Below, piece by piece: positions 50,446 to 59,805 of a stretch of 64,000 nucleotides of DNA. The stretch's first letter is position 1, and each line of letters starts with the position of its first letter. The position numbers were made by a program, and so were the translations under genes. The DNA is from Roseibacterium beibuensis (lineage in GTDB: Bacteria > Pseudomonadota > Alphaproteobacteria > Rhodobacterales > Rhodobacteraceae): the NCBI RefSeq assembly GCF_039542305.1, contig NZ_BAABHW010000003.1, positions 1 to 64,000 of the forward strand, read 5' to 3'. Under the pieces are notes generated by a model. The model saw nothing but the letters and a program-made list of their open reading frames with translations, was not told where the DNA came from and made no database searches.

Positions 50446-51453
50446 ATGACATTAAAAAAGATCCGGTCGAGGTCTCTCCGCTCCCTGATCGTTGCCCTGT
50501 TCACGGCTGCCTTGCCTTGGACCGGCATGGCAAGCGCGCAGTCGCATCTTGAACTGCAGCCGCAGGACGTCACCGAGTGGAAATCGGTCTACGGTCAGAT
50601 CCAGCCGCGGCGGATGCTGCCTGCCCGGGCGCGGCTCGGCGGGACACTGGAAACGCTCGACGTGATCGAAGGAGATCGCGTCGAGGCAGGTCAGGTCATC
50701 GGTCGGGTTGTCGATGTGGCGTTGCAATTCCGCCTGGCGGCCAACGATGCCCAACTCGAAGCGCTCCGCTCGCAGCTTGCGAATGCCGAGACCGAACTCG
50801 CGCGTGGCGAGGAATTGCTCGCGCGCGGCGTCACTACCGTTCAACGGCTGGACGGGCTGCGCACGCAGGTCGAGGTCTTGCGCAACCAGATCGCGGCGGC
50901 TGAGGCCGAGGGGCGTGTGATCGGGCAGCAGTTGTCCGAAGGGGATATCCTTGCCCCTATCGCGGGTCGGGTCCTCACCGTGCCGGTCGCGGCCGGCGCC
51001 ATCGTGATGCCGGGTGAATCCGTGGCGACGATCGGCGGGGGCGGCGTGTTTCTGCGGCTTGCGGTGCCCGAACGTCATGCCACCCTGATGCGCGAGGGCG
51101 ACACCATCCAGATCAGCCCGGGGGCAGAGGACGACGCAATCGAGGGCAGGCTGGCGCGCGTCTATCCGCAGATCGAGAATGGCCGCGTGCTGGCCGATGT
51201 CGAGGTCGAAGGCGTTGACGACCGCCTGGTCGATGCGCGCGTTCTGGTGCGTCTGCCGATCGGGTCGCGAGAGGCCTTCCTCGTGCCCGAAGCGGCGCTC
51301 GATCACCGTTTCGGCCTCGACTACCTGAGCCTCGGGGGTAACGATCCGCGCGAGCATGTCGTCCAGGTCGGCGACACCCATGTGGTCGATGGCGAGACGA
51401 TGGTGGAAATCCTCGCCGGCGTGTCGGCGGGTGACATCGTGGTGCTGCCATGA
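50446..51453 (+). CDS. RND efflux periplasmic adaptor (HlyD/AcrA type)
   Basis: 335 residues from ATG 50446 (AAGGAAA 7-13 nt upstream). A signal segment (SLIVALFTAALPWTGMASA) precedes the lipoyl-like barrel RLGGTLETLDVIEGDRVEAG, a coiled-coil hairpin ~95-160 (QLEALRSQLANAETELARGE...EVLRNQIAAAEAE) and the second barrel half EGDILAPIAGRVLTVPVAAG. It bridges the RND pump to an outer-membrane channel not encoded here. It overlaps the permease start by 4 bp. Confidence 0.88.
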   Translation: MTLKKIRSRSLRSLIVALFTAALPWTGMASAQSHLELQPQDVTEWKSVYGQIQPRRMLPARARLGGTLETLDVIEGDRVEAGQVIGRVVDVALQFRLAANDAQLEALRSQLANAETELARGEELLARGVTTVQRLDGLRTQVEVLRNQIAAAEAEGRVIGQQLSEGDILAPIAGRVLTVPVAAGAIVMPGESVATIGGGGVFLRLAVPERHATLMREGDTIQISPGAEDDAIEGRLARVYPQIENGRVLADVEVEGVDDRLVDARVLVRLPIGSREAFLVPEAALDHRFGLDYLSLGGNDPREHVVQVGDTHVVDGETMVEILAGVSAGDIVVLP

Positions 51454-54400
51454 GTGCGCCCGAAGCCGAGGACGGATACGAACCCGCCAAGCTGGGCATC
51501 GCCGGCGCGCTGACCCGTGCGTTCATCCAGTCGCCGCTGACCCCACTTCTGATGCTGGCGTCGCTTGCCATGGGCCTGATCGCGCTCATGTCCGTCCCGC
51601 GCGAGGAGGAACCGCAGATCTCGGTCCCCATGGTCAACGTGATCGTGCAGGCGCCGGGGCTGGTGGCCGATGATGTCGTGAACCTCGTCACCGAACCGCT
51701 GGAAGGCATTCTGCGGGCAATCCCGGATGTCGAGCATGTCTACTCGCAGACGCATGACTACCAGACGATGCTGACGGCGCGTTTCGTCGTCGGGACCTCG
51801 TCCGATGCGGCGATCTTGCGGGTTCATGAACGCGTGCGCGCCAACATGGATCGCATCCCGGTGGGCATTCCGGAACCCCTGATCATCGGGCGCGGCATCG
51901 ACGATGTGGCCATCGTGACCCTGACGCTCAGCGCCGCGGACGGCAGCGAGGTCGGTGCGAACGCCCTGTCGGATATCGCGCGCGAATTGCGCGGGGAAAT
52001 CCAGCGCATCGAGGATGTCGGCCTGAGCTATATCGTTGGCGAAGCGTCCGAGGCGATCCGCGTGACACCCGACCCGGAGCGGCTGGCGCTGTTCGGCGTG
52101 ACCCTGCAACAGCTGGCGCAGAAGGTCGCCGGCGCGAACAGCATGATGAATGCCGGCACCCTCTATAGCGAGGGGGACGAGATCACCCTACTGGCCGGCC
52201 AAAGCCTTGTCTCGCCGACCGAGATCGCGGGGCTGTTGCTGACCACGCGGGACGAACGGCCCGTCTATGTCGGGGACGTGGCCGATATCTCCTTTGTCGA
52301 GGATATGTCGGACCATCGCGTGACCCAGATCACCCGGGGCGAAGACGGCGAACTTGACCGTCGCCCCGCCGTCACACTGGCCTTCGCCAAGCGCGCAGGC
52401 GCGAATGCCGTCACCGTGGCCGAGGAAATCCTGCACCGGGTCGAGGCGCTGGAGGGCTCATTGATCCCCGACAGCGTGCAGGTCGAGGTGACCCGTGATT
52501 ACGGTGAGACCGCAGCGCACAAGGCCGACAAGCTTCTGCTGAAGCTGTTCCTCGCCACGCTCTCCATCGTTGTTCTGACGCTGCTGACCATCGGCTGGCG
52601 GGAAAGCATCGTGGTGGCCATCGTCATCCCGGTGACGATCCTTCTGGCGCTCTTCGCGGCCTGGGCGATGGGCTACACGCTGAACCGGGTGTCGCTGTTT
52701 GCGCTGATCTTCTCCATCGGGATCCTGGTCGATGACGCCATCGTGGTGATCGAGAACATCGCGCGGCACTGGGCGATGGGGGATGGGCGCAGCCGCATCC
52801 GCGCCGCCATCGACGGCGTGGCCGAGGTGGGCAATCCGACCATCGTCGCGACCCTGACGGTCGTGGCCGCCCTTCTGCCGATGCTGTTCGTGTCTGGCCT
52901 GATGGGGCCCTACATGAGCCCGATCCCCGCCGTCGCCTCCGCCGCGATGATCCTGTCCTTCTTCATCGCGGTCATGGTCACGCCATGGCTGATGATCAAG
53001 ATTTCGGGCAAGGCGCCGGTGCATGGCCATGACGGGGCCCATGGCGGCACGCTGGGGCGCATCTTCCGCGCCGTCGCGCGCCCGGTCCTCAAGTCACGGC
53101 CCGGAGCGGCGCTGTTTCTCTTGCTGACGATCGTGCTGTCCTTCGGATCGCTCGGCCTGCTCTACACCCAGCATGTGACGGTCAAGCTTCTGCCCTATGA
53201 CAACAAGGATGAGTTGGCCGTCGTCTTCGACCTGCCCGAGGGCAGCGCGCTGGAAGACACCGATGCCGTCGCGCTGGCCGCCGCCGAGATCGCGATGGGC
53301 CTGCCCGAGGTGCGTTCGGTCGAGACCTATGCCGGCACCGCCGCGCCCTTCAACTTCAACGGCCTCGTGCGCCACTACTTCATGCGGCAATCGCCCCATA
53401 TGGGCGATATCCAGATTAACCTTGGTGACCGCGAACGGTCCAGCCACGACATTGCGCTGGACCTGCGCGAGCGACTGGCCGCGCTGGACCTGCCCGAGGG
53501 CACGCGCATCCGCACCGTCGAGCCGCCCCCCGGTCCGCCGGTGATGGCGACGCTTCTGGCCGAGGTTTACGGCCCCGACACGGAGACACGCCGCGCCGTT
53601 GCCCGCGAGGTGCGCGGCGCCTTCGAAAGCGTCGATTTCATCGTCGATATCGACGATACCTTTGCCACGCCCGCCCGGCGCATGCGCCTGCTGCTGTCCC
53701 CGGACGACCTGGAATTCTACGGCGTGACCGAAGCGGATGTGCTGAACACCATCGCGACGCTGAACGGCGCGCAGGTGGTGGGGTATTCCCATCGCGGCCT
53801 CGACCGTGACCCGCTGCCCATCGTGATAGGCCCCGACCGGGGCGACCGGGTGCTTGACGAGTCCTTCCTGTCGACGCCCGTGCCCGCCAACCTGCTGCCG
53901 GGCGCGCGCGGCGTGGTCGAACTGGGCGACGTGGTCGAGGTGATCGAGGAAAGCGCCTCGCCGATGATCTACCGCCGCAATGGACGCCCGGCCGAGATGG
54001 TGATGGGCGAGTTGGCAGGCCGGTTCGAAGCGCCGCTTTACGGCATCATCGCCGTTGGCGAGGCGCTGGACAGCCGCGACTGGGGCGACCTGCCCCAACC
54101 CGAGATCCTGCTGAACGGCCAGCCCGAGGATGAAAGCCATCCGTCCGTCCTTTGGGACGGCGAGTGGGAGGTCACCTGGGTGACCTTCCGCGACATGGGC
54201 GCCGCGTTCGGCGTGGCGCTTTTGGCCATCTACGTGCTGGTGGTGGCCCAGTTCGGCTCGTTCCGTTTGCCGCTTGTCGTGTTGACGCCGGTGCCCCTGA
54301 CCTTCCTGGGGATCATGGGGGGGCACTGGTTGTGGGGCGCACCGTTCAGCGCGACCTCGATGATCGGGTTCATCGCGCTGGCCGGGATCATCGTGCGCAA

Positions 54401-54656
54401 CTCGATCCTGTTGGTGGATTTCATCCGGAACGCCGATACCGAGGGCAAGACGCAGCTCGATATCCTGCTGGAGGCCGGGGCGATCCGGTTCAAGCCGATC
54501 CTGTTGACGGCCTTGGCCGCGATGTTCGGGGCCATCGTGATCCTGAGCGACCCGATCTTCCAGGGGCTCGCGCTGTCGCTACTGTTCGGCCTGCTGACCT
54601 CGACGCTGCTGACCGTGCTGGTGATCCCGGCGATCTACCGCGTGCTCAAGACCTGA
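51450..54656 (+). CDS. RND efflux permease (AcrB family)
   Basis: 1068 residues, 12 TM helices and two large periplasmic loops. TM1 is TPLLMLASLAMGLIALMSV; MVNVIVQAPGLVADDVVNLV begins the porter domain; TM4 has SIGILVDDAIVVIENIARHW with the conserved Asp pair of the proton relay; the second half has ALAGIIVRNSILLVDFIRNA. Substrate unknown. Cells need an outer-membrane factor from elsewhere. No regulator is adjacent. Confidence 0.92.
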   Translation: MSAPEAEDGYEPAKLGIAGALTRAFIQSPLTPLLMLASLAMGLIALMSVPREEEPQISVPMVNVIVQAPGLVADDVVNLVTEPLEGILRAIPDVEHVYSQTHDYQTMLTARFVVGTSSDAAILRVHERVRANMDRIPVGIPEPLIIGRGIDDVAIVTLTLSAADGSEVGANALSDIARELRGEIQRIEDVGLSYIVGEASEAIRVTPDPERLALFGVTLQQLAQKVAGANSMMNAGTLYSEGDEITLLAGQSLVSPTEIAGLLLTTRDERPVYVGDVADISFVEDMSDHRVTQITRGEDGELDRRPAVTLAFAKRAGANAVTVAEEILHRVEALEGSLIPDSVQVEVTRDYGETAAHKADKLLLKLFLATLSIVVLTLLTIGWRESIVVAIVIPVTILLALFAAWAMGYTLNRVSLFALIFSIGILVDDAIVVIENIARHWAMGDGRSRIRAAIDGVAEVGNPTIVATLTVVAALLPMLFVSGLMGPYMSPIPAVASAAMILSFFIAVMVTPWLMIKISGKAPVHGHDGAHGGTLGRIFRAVARPVLKSRPGAALFLLLTIVLSFGSLGLLYTQHVTVKLLPYDNKDELAVVFDLPEGSALEDTDAVALAAAEIAMGLPEVRSVETYAGTAAPFNFNGLVRHYFMRQSPHMGDIQINLGDRERSSHDIALDLRERLAALDLPEGTRIRTVEPPPGPPVMATLLAEVYGPDTETRRAVAREVRGAFESVDFIVDIDDTFATPARRMRLLLSPDDLEFYGVTEADVLNTIATLNGAQVVGYSHRGLDRDPLPIVIGPDRGDRVLDESFLSTPVPANLLPGARGVVELGDVVEVIEESASPMIYRRNGRPAEMVMGELAGRFEAPLYGIIAVGEALDSRDWGDLPQPEILLNGQPEDESHPSVLWDGEWEVTWVTFRDMGAAFGVALLAIYVLVVAQFGSFRLPLVVLTPVPLTFLGIMGGHWLWGAPFSATSMIGFIALAGIIVRNSILLVDFIRNADTEGKTQLDILLEAGAIRFKPILLTALAAMFGAIVILSDPIFQGLALSLLFGLLTSTLLTVLVIPAIYRVLKT

Positions 54657-54667
54657 AGGGGGCAGCG

Positions 54668-55852
54668 CTAGCGCAGCGCTGCCATCACGCCCCGAAGCTC
54701 GGCCAACCCGCGCAAGCGCCCGATCAACGGGTAGCCGGGTTGGCCCTCCCTGCCGAGGTCATCCAGCAGGTCATGCCCATGGTCGGGGCGCATGGGAATG
54801 TCATGGTCGCCCCGCCCCGCCTCGCGCCGCCGCGCTTCCTCGGCCATCAAGGCGCGGATCGTGGCAACCATGTCGGTATCGCCATCCAGATGCGCCGCTT
54901 CGGAAAAACTTACCCGCACTGCGCCATTGTCGCGCTCGCGGCGGGTGTTGCGCAGGTGGGCGAAATGGATGCGGTCCCCCAGGGCCTCGACAAAGGCGAC
55001 CGGGTCGAAATCGGCCCTGACACCGAGCGACCCGGTGCAGAGCGTGGCCCCATTCGCGGGGCTGTCCACGGCCTGCAGAACTGCTTGGTAGTCGGCAAGG
55101 TCCGACATGACGCGCGGCAACCCCAGCAGGGGAAATGGCGGATCGTCGGGGTGACAGCAAAGCCGCAGGCCGAGGCCCTCGGCAACCGGCGCGACCTCTT
55201 CGAGAAAAGCGATCAGGTTGGCCCGCAGGGTTTCGGCATCAATGCCGTCATAGGTCGCAAGAAGCGCGCGCACCTCGTCCAGCGTCCAACTGTCATTCGC
55301 GCCGGGCAGGCCCGCGGTGATATTCGCCGCCAGCGCCTCGCACGCGGTCTGATCCATCCCCTTGGTGCGGGCTTTGGCGTGGGTGCGCGTGGTGACGTCA
55401 TAATCTGCGGCCGCCCCCTCTCGCCCGAGAATATGGATGTCGAACACCGCGAAATCGATCAGGTCGAACCGCATCGCCGTGCCGCCCCCCGGAACCGGGG
55501 CGCGCAGATCGGTCCGGGTCCAGTCGAGGATGGGCATGAAATTGTAACAGATGACCCTTGGGCCGCCCGCCTGCGCAAGGGTGGCGAGGCTGTCTTTCCA
55601 CGCGGCGATGTGCTCGGCAAACCCAACCCCGCGCGTCTTGATGGCTTCGGAAACGGGCAGGCTTTCGACCACGTCCCATGTCAGCCCCTCGGCCTCGATC
55701 ATCGCCTTGCGCGCGGCGATCTCGTCCACCGGCCAAACCATGCCGGGCGGCACGTGGTGCAGGGCGCTGACGATCCCCACGGCGCCGGTTTGGCGCACCT
55801 GCGGCAGGGTGATCGGATCGGGCGGGCCGAACCAGCGCCAGGTCTGTCTCAT
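54668..55852 (-). CDS. uxuA: Mannonate dehydratase
   Basis: 394 residues starting MRQTWRWFGPPDPITL. It dehydrates D-mannonate to 2-keto-3-deoxygluconate. UxuA landmarks: TGAVGIVSALHHVPPGMVW, VICYNFMPILDWTRTDL, CCHPDDPPFPLLGLPRVMS with metal-binding Cys/His, and HFAHLRNTRRERDNG. Last gene of the leftward operon; its ATG overlaps the previous stop (ATGA). Downstream it converges on the RND permease with 11 bp between. Confidence 0.93.
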   Translation of the reverse strand: MRQTWRWFGPPDPITLPQVRQTGAVGIVSALHHVPPGMVWPVDEIAARKAMIEAEGLTWDVVESLPVSEAIKTRGVGFAEHIAAWKDSLATLAQAGGPRVICYNFMPILDWTRTDLRAPVPGGGTAMRFDLIDFAVFDIHILGREGAAADYDVTTRTHAKARTKGMDQTACEALAANITAGLPGANDSWTLDEVRALLATYDGIDAETLRANLIAFLEEVAPVAEGLGLRLCCHPDDPPFPLLGLPRVMSDLADYQAVLQAVDSPANGATLCTGSLGVRADFDPVAFVEALGDRIHFAHLRNTRRERDNGAVRVSFSEAAHLDGDTDMVATIRALMAEEARRREAGRGDHDIPMRPDHGHDLLDDLGREGQPGYPLIGRLRGLAELRGVMAALR

Positions 55853-56913
55853 GCCACCACCTCCGGCTGCCACCCGGCGCGGATCGGGTCTTGCGCATGC
55901 AGGGGAAGGGAAATCGTGTTGCCGGACCGGGCCGCTGCATAGATCGCGCTGACCAACTCGATGGAGCGGCGCCCATCCTCGAAGCTGACACAGCGCGACG
56001 GATCGCCGGCAATCGCGGCGGCCAGGGCCTCGAAATACCCGGCGAAACCGACATGACCCTTGGCATTGGCCACGATGGCATCAACCTCGCCCTGCCGAGA
56101 CGGATCGCGGGCCTTGAAACGCCATGTGTCTGCCGCAGGCGCATAGGGGCTGGTTCCGCTGGTGGCGGTGAGCTCACGAAAGACGAAGCGCAGGCGGGTT
56201 TCATCGCCCGCCGCCCCCAACGTGATCGAGGAGGTCGCAAGCGCCCCGTTCTCGAACCCGAAGGCCAGCGCCGCGCAATCCTCGGTCTCGATCTCGTTCA
56301 CACGAGTTGCGCAATGCGCCTGCACGCGGGCCACCGGGCCGAAGTACCGGCAAAGCAGGTCATGCGCGTGGATCGCATGCCCCAGAACGGCGCCGCCGGA
56401 CTCACCCGCCCATGTGCCGCGCCACGGCACGGCGTAATAGGCGGCGTCGCGATCCCAATGAGTCTCGACGCTCGCCATGACTGGCGGGCCGGCAAGCCCC
56501 GCCGCGATCAAGGCGTCCAGTGCGGCGGTCGCCGGGCCAAAGCGGTACTGGAAGACGGGCGAGAACACCTTGCCCGACGCCCTGATCGCGCGGGCGAGGC
56601 CATCAGCCTCGGCAAGGTTCCGGGTCATCGGTTTTTCGCACACCACGTGCTTGCCTGCGGCCAGCGCGGCGATGGACACCTCGGCATGGAGGTGCGGCGG
56701 CAGGCAGATATCGACAAGGTCGATCTCGGGGTCGGCAAGAACGGCGTCGAGGTCTGGCGTTGTGGTGATATCCGGATCGTTCCCCGCGACTGCATCGGCC
56801 CGGCCCAGATCGCGGTCGCACAGCGTGGCAACGCGGAACAGGTCAGGCAGGGCGCGATAACCCTGCAAATGCTCGGCCCCAATCCCCGCCCCGATGATCG
56901 CAACGCGGATCAT
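55849..56913 (-). CDS. Gfo/Idh/MocA oxidoreductase (third of three)
   Basis: 354 residues. Rossmann motif MIRVAIIGAGIGAEHLQGY; DICLPPHLHAEVSIAALAAG; the catalytic-lysine EKP in VVCEKPMTRNLAEAD; C-terminal region with HAIHAHDLLCRYFG. NAD(P)-dependent dehydrogenase of sugars, cyclitols or uronates. ATGA-coupled to both neighbours. Its sequence is distinct from the other two, so the three likely perform different steps. Confidence 0.85.
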   Translation of the reverse strand: MIRVAIIGAGIGAEHLQGYRALPDLFRVATLCDRDLGRADAVAGNDPDITTTPDLDAVLADPEIDLVDICLPPHLHAEVSIAALAAGKHVVCEKPMTRNLAEADGLARAIRASGKVFSPVFQYRFGPATAALDALIAAGLAGPPVMASVETHWDRDAAYYAVPWRGTWAGESGGAVLGHAIHAHDLLCRYFGPVARVQAHCATRVNEIETEDCAALAFGFENGALATSSITLGAAGDETRLRFVFRELTATSGTSPYAPAADTWRFKARDPSRQGEVDAIVANAKGHVGFAGYFEALAAAIAGDPSRCVSFEDGRRSIELVSAIYAAARSGNTISLPLHAQDPIRAGWQPEVVA

Positions 56914-57917
56914 GCCCGCCCCTCGGCCATGGCCTGTGCCTGCAAGGCAAGCTCCATCACCGTGAAGCAATGGGTCTGCGCCATCGCGGTTTCAGTCCTG
57001 TCCTGCACATCCGCGATCAGCCGCGGGAAGTAGGGCAAACCGGCCTCGCGCGCGTCGATCACTTCGCAGCGGTCGCCATTGGCGAGAATAAGCGAATCCG
57101 TGCCCTCGCGCCCGCCAACATCGACGTATTTTCGCAGCTCGATATAGCCGTCGGCGCCAAGGATCGTCAGCCGCCCGTCCCCCCAGTTCGGAAGGGCATC
57201 GGGGGTATACCAATCCACCCGGATATACCCGCGCCCCTGGTTCGAGCGCAAAACGATCTCTCCGAAATCCTGAAGCCCTGGGTCCGAGGTGTTCGCGTAA
57301 TTCTCGACCGCGGCATGCGTGATCTCGGCGCTGTCGGAGCCGGTGAAGAACAGGAACTGGTCGATCTGGTGACTGGCGATATCGGTCAGGATGCCGCCAT
57401 AGGCGTCGCGGTCGAAGAACCAATCGGGCCGCGTCGCGCGGTTGAGCCTGTGCGGCCCCAGCCCCACGGTTTGCACGACCCGTCCAATCGCCCCTTCGGC
57501 CACCAGATCGGCGGCGGCGGTGACGGACGGCACCTCGAACCGTTCCGAGAAATCGACCGACCAGATGCGGCCCGTGCGCGCCTGCACCTCGCGGATGCGG
57601 GCCAGCTGGTCGAATGTCGTGCAGCCGGGCTTGTCGACCATCACGTCCTTGCCGGCCTCCATCGCCGCGATGGCGTATTCCGCACGGTCACGCGGGATGC
57701 AGGAGATCAGGATCAGGTCGATGGCCGGATCGTCGAGCAGGCGACGCCAGTCTTCAACCCGCGGAACATCGGGAAACCGCTTCACGAACCCGTCCAAGGT
57801 GCCCGGATGCCCTTCGGTCCACCACCCCACGAACTCCGCTCCCTCAGCCATGAGGTTCGCGGCCATGCCAAAGATATGGCGGTGATCGATGCCGATACCG
57901 GCGAAACGAATACTCAT
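56910..57917 (-). CDS. Gfo/Idh/MocA oxidoreductase (second of three)
   Basis: 335 residues. N-terminus MSIRFAGIGIDHRHIFGMAA lacks the classical GxGxxG (it reads GIGIDHRH), a feature of some subfamilies in which cofactor binding differs. The catalytic-lysine region is VMVDKPGCTTFDQLARI (DKP in place of EKP), and GGILTDIASHQIDQFLFF is the conserved C-terminal motif. Substrate unknown. Starts and stops overlap its neighbours by 4 bp. Confidence 0.8.
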   Translation of the reverse strand: MSIRFAGIGIDHRHIFGMAANLMAEGAEFVGWWTEGHPGTLDGFVKRFPDVPRVEDWRRLLDDPAIDLILISCIPRDRAEYAIAAMEAGKDVMVDKPGCTTFDQLARIREVQARTGRIWSVDFSERFEVPSVTAAADLVAEGAIGRVVQTVGLGPHRLNRATRPDWFFDRDAYGGILTDIASHQIDQFLFFTGSDSAEITHAAVENYANTSDPGLQDFGEIVLRSNQGRGYIRVDWYTPDALPNWGDGRLTILGADGYIELRKYVDVGGREGTDSLILANGDRCEVIDAREAGLPYFPRLIADVQDRTETAMAQTHCFTVMELALQAQAMAEGRA

Positions 57918-58972
57918 GATCCCTCGATGGAAATGGCCCGACCCTCGGCGGACGACCGGGTGATGGCGTCGATCAGGCGATGTGCGGCGAGCGCGTCCCG
58001 CCCTGTGATGGCGGGGGGACGCCCCTCGCTAAGCGCTGCTGCGAAGTCTTCGAGGACCGCTTGATGCCAGTCATGGGTGAAGGCCATCGGGTCGGCCCCG
58101 CCGCCTGTTCCTGCCACAGCGCCATGCGTCTCGGACCTGCCATCGCGCCAATTGACGGACAAGGTGCCATCGGCAAGGCGCAGACTTGCGTCTTCGAAGT
58201 GAAGGGTGATCGACTCGGACCCGCCGGGGAAGGACGCGGTGGATGCGGTCAGCCAGCCGACCCCGCCCCCGGCGAAGCGCAGCCCGGCCATGGCCACGTC
58301 TTCGGCCTCCATCGCATGGAACCGCGAGGTCGCGCACATGGCCGTGACATCGGTCACCCGACCGGTCAGCGACAGCGCCAGGTCGATGGTATGGATCGCC
58401 TGGCTGATCAGGACACCGCCGCCGTCGCGGGCGTAGGTGCCGCGCTCGGGCTCGTCATAGTAGGATTGATCCCGCCACCACGGCACAGAGATTTCGGCAA
58501 GGCCAAGCGCCCCGAGTTCACCGGTGGCGATCAGAGCTGCGGCTTTGCGTGACGCGGCGCGCATGCGGTGCTGAAAGACCACCCCGAGCGGCACATCCGC
58601 TGCCTCGCACAACTCGACGACCTCGATGGCCTCGGCCAGGGTGCGCGCGACCGGCTTCTCAAGAAGAATTGGCTTTCGCGCGGCAACCAACGGTTCAATC
58701 AACTCGATCCGGGCGTTGGGCGGCGTCAGGATCAGGGCGAAATCGGCATCCGGGTCAGTGGCAAGCTCGGCGATATCGGCATAGACCTTTGGCCGCTGGC
58801 CGAGTTCGGTTTCGGCCATATCCGCAAAGCGCTCTGCGCTTTTGGAATGACGGGCCAGCAGGCCGGACAGGGAGAGTGCAGGGGTGGCATCACGGATCGC
58901 AAGAAGGTGGGTACGCGCCACCATCCCGGTTCCGATCATCCCCACGCCAAGCGGGGCATCCTTGCTGGCCAT
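57914..58972 (-). CDS. Gfo/Idh/MocA oxidoreductase (first of three)
   Basis: 352 residues from MASKDAPLGVGMIGTGMV. Rossmann GTGMVARTHLLAI, LILTPPNARIELIEPLVAA, catalytic lysine in LLEKPVARTLAEAIEV, and GGGVLISQAIHTIDLALSL. First gene of the leftward operon after the divergent GntR. The frame stays open far upstream over non-homologous sequence, so the GntR-proximal ATG is chosen. Possibly an uronate or polyol dehydrogenase/epimerase step feeding mannonate. Confidence 0.85.
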   Translation of the reverse strand: MASKDAPLGVGMIGTGMVARTHLLAIRDATPALSLSGLLARHSKSAERFADMAETELGQRPKVYADIAELATDPDADFALILTPPNARIELIEPLVAARKPILLEKPVARTLAEAIEVVELCEAADVPLGVVFQHRMRAASRKAAALIATGELGALGLAEISVPWWRDQSYYDEPERGTYARDGGGVLISQAIHTIDLALSLTGRVTDVTAMCATSRFHAMEAEDVAMAGLRFAGGGVGWLTASTASFPGGSESITLHFEDASLRLADGTLSVNWRDGRSETHGAVAGTGGGADPMAFTHDWHQAVLEDFAAALSEGRPPAITGRDALAAHRLIDAITRSSAEGRAISIEGS

Positions 58973-59024
58973 CGCGGCGCGTCCTCCTGCCTTGCCTGCG
59001 GGACACTGACTGTGCGTCAGAGCG

Positions 59025-59055
59025 TTGTCAACAATCCCGCACACCAGTATACCGG
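59025..59055 (+). promoter_or_regulatory. Promoter and overlapping GntR/UxuR-like operator
   Basis: TTGTCA (59025-59030), a 17-nt spacer and TATACC (59048-59053) form a good promoter for the gntR-uxaC-uxuB direction. CCAGTATACCGG (59044-59055) is a near palindrome over the -10 box, close to the GGTATACC core known for UxuR/ExuR sites. On the other strand TTGACA (59031-59026) could serve the divergent operon. Binding would repress the rightward promoter and probably the leftward one. Confidence 0.55.
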
Positions 59056-59088
59056 ATTTAGATCTACAATGTGTAAAGGGCCTGCCCC

Positions 59089-59805
59089 ATGACCGCCACC
59101 TCCGAGCCCGTGCCCCTGTCGCAGATCGACCTCCCGCCGCTCGATCTGACCCAGCCCACGGCTGAACAGATCCATTCGGCCCTGCGCAAAGCGATCCTGT
59201 CCCTGTCGCTGCCCCCGGGAACCCGCATATCCGAGGCAGAGGCCGGTCAACGCTTTGGCGCCAGTCGAACCCCCGTCCGCGAAGCCATGACATGGCTCAG
59301 GGATGAAGGGCTGATCGTGACCTTTCCCTCGCGCGGCAATTTCGTCACGCGCTTTTCCGAGCCGGCCATTCGAAGCGCCCAGTTCATCCGCGAAGCGCTT
59401 GAAATGGCGGCCGTGACCCTGATCTGCGAAAGCGGCCTGTCGCCCGAACACGACCAGCGCCTGACAGAGGCCTTGGCGGCGCAGGCCAAGGCAATCGAAA
59501 ACAGCGATGCCGAGGCGTTCCATGCCGCCGACGACGCTTTTCATGCAACCATCGCCTCCGCCACGAACATGCCGAGGATTGAAACACTGGTCTCGCGCGA
59601 GAAAACCGCGCTCGACCGTCTGCGCGCCCTGCGCCTGAACGACACCGAACATTTGCGCCAGCTGGCCGACGAACATGGCCGCATCGCCAACGCGCTCCGA
59701 AAGGCCAACCTGGGACGCGCGCAAAGGATTCTGACGCCACATCTGCGCGGCGTTCTTGGTGTTCTGGAGTCCCTGAAATCCGAGCATCGGGACTATTTCG
59801 AATGA
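59089..59805 (+). CDS. GntR-family (FadR/FCD) transcriptional regulator of uronate genes
   Basis: 238 residues. The winged HTH is residues ~25-85 (ISEAEAGQRFGASRTPVREAMTWL); the FCD all-helical effector domain follows with metal-binding His positions (FHAADDAFHATIAS, DEHGRIANAL). AAAGGG lies 8 nt before the ATG. First gene of the rightward operon; the stop overlaps uxaC (ATGA). Its divergent position and uronate genes on both sides suggest that it senses an uronate intermediate (fructuronate or related). Confidence 0.88.
   Translation: MTATSEPVPLSQIDLPPLDLTQPTAEQIHSALRKAILSLSLPPGTRISEAEAGQRFGASRTPVREAMTWLRDEGLIVTFPSRGNFVTRFSEPAIRSAQFIREALEMAAVTLICESGLSPEHDQRLTEALAAQAKAIENSDAEAFHAADDAFHATIASATNMPRIETLVSREKTALDRLRALRLNDTEHLRQLADEHGRIANALRKANLGRAQRILTPHLRGVLGVLESLKSEHRDYFE

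Noticed and set aside
54152..55942. A 596-codon plus-strand frame overlapping the RND permease end and uxuA
   Set aside because: Antisense to uxuA and in the wrong frame over the permease; no domain detectable.
59116..59300. Possibility that the GntR regulator belongs to the iron-type ABC permease downstream
   Set aside because: The regulator is ATGA-coupled to uxaC and divergent from uronate genes, while the permease is separated from uxuB by 90 bp with its own possible promoter.
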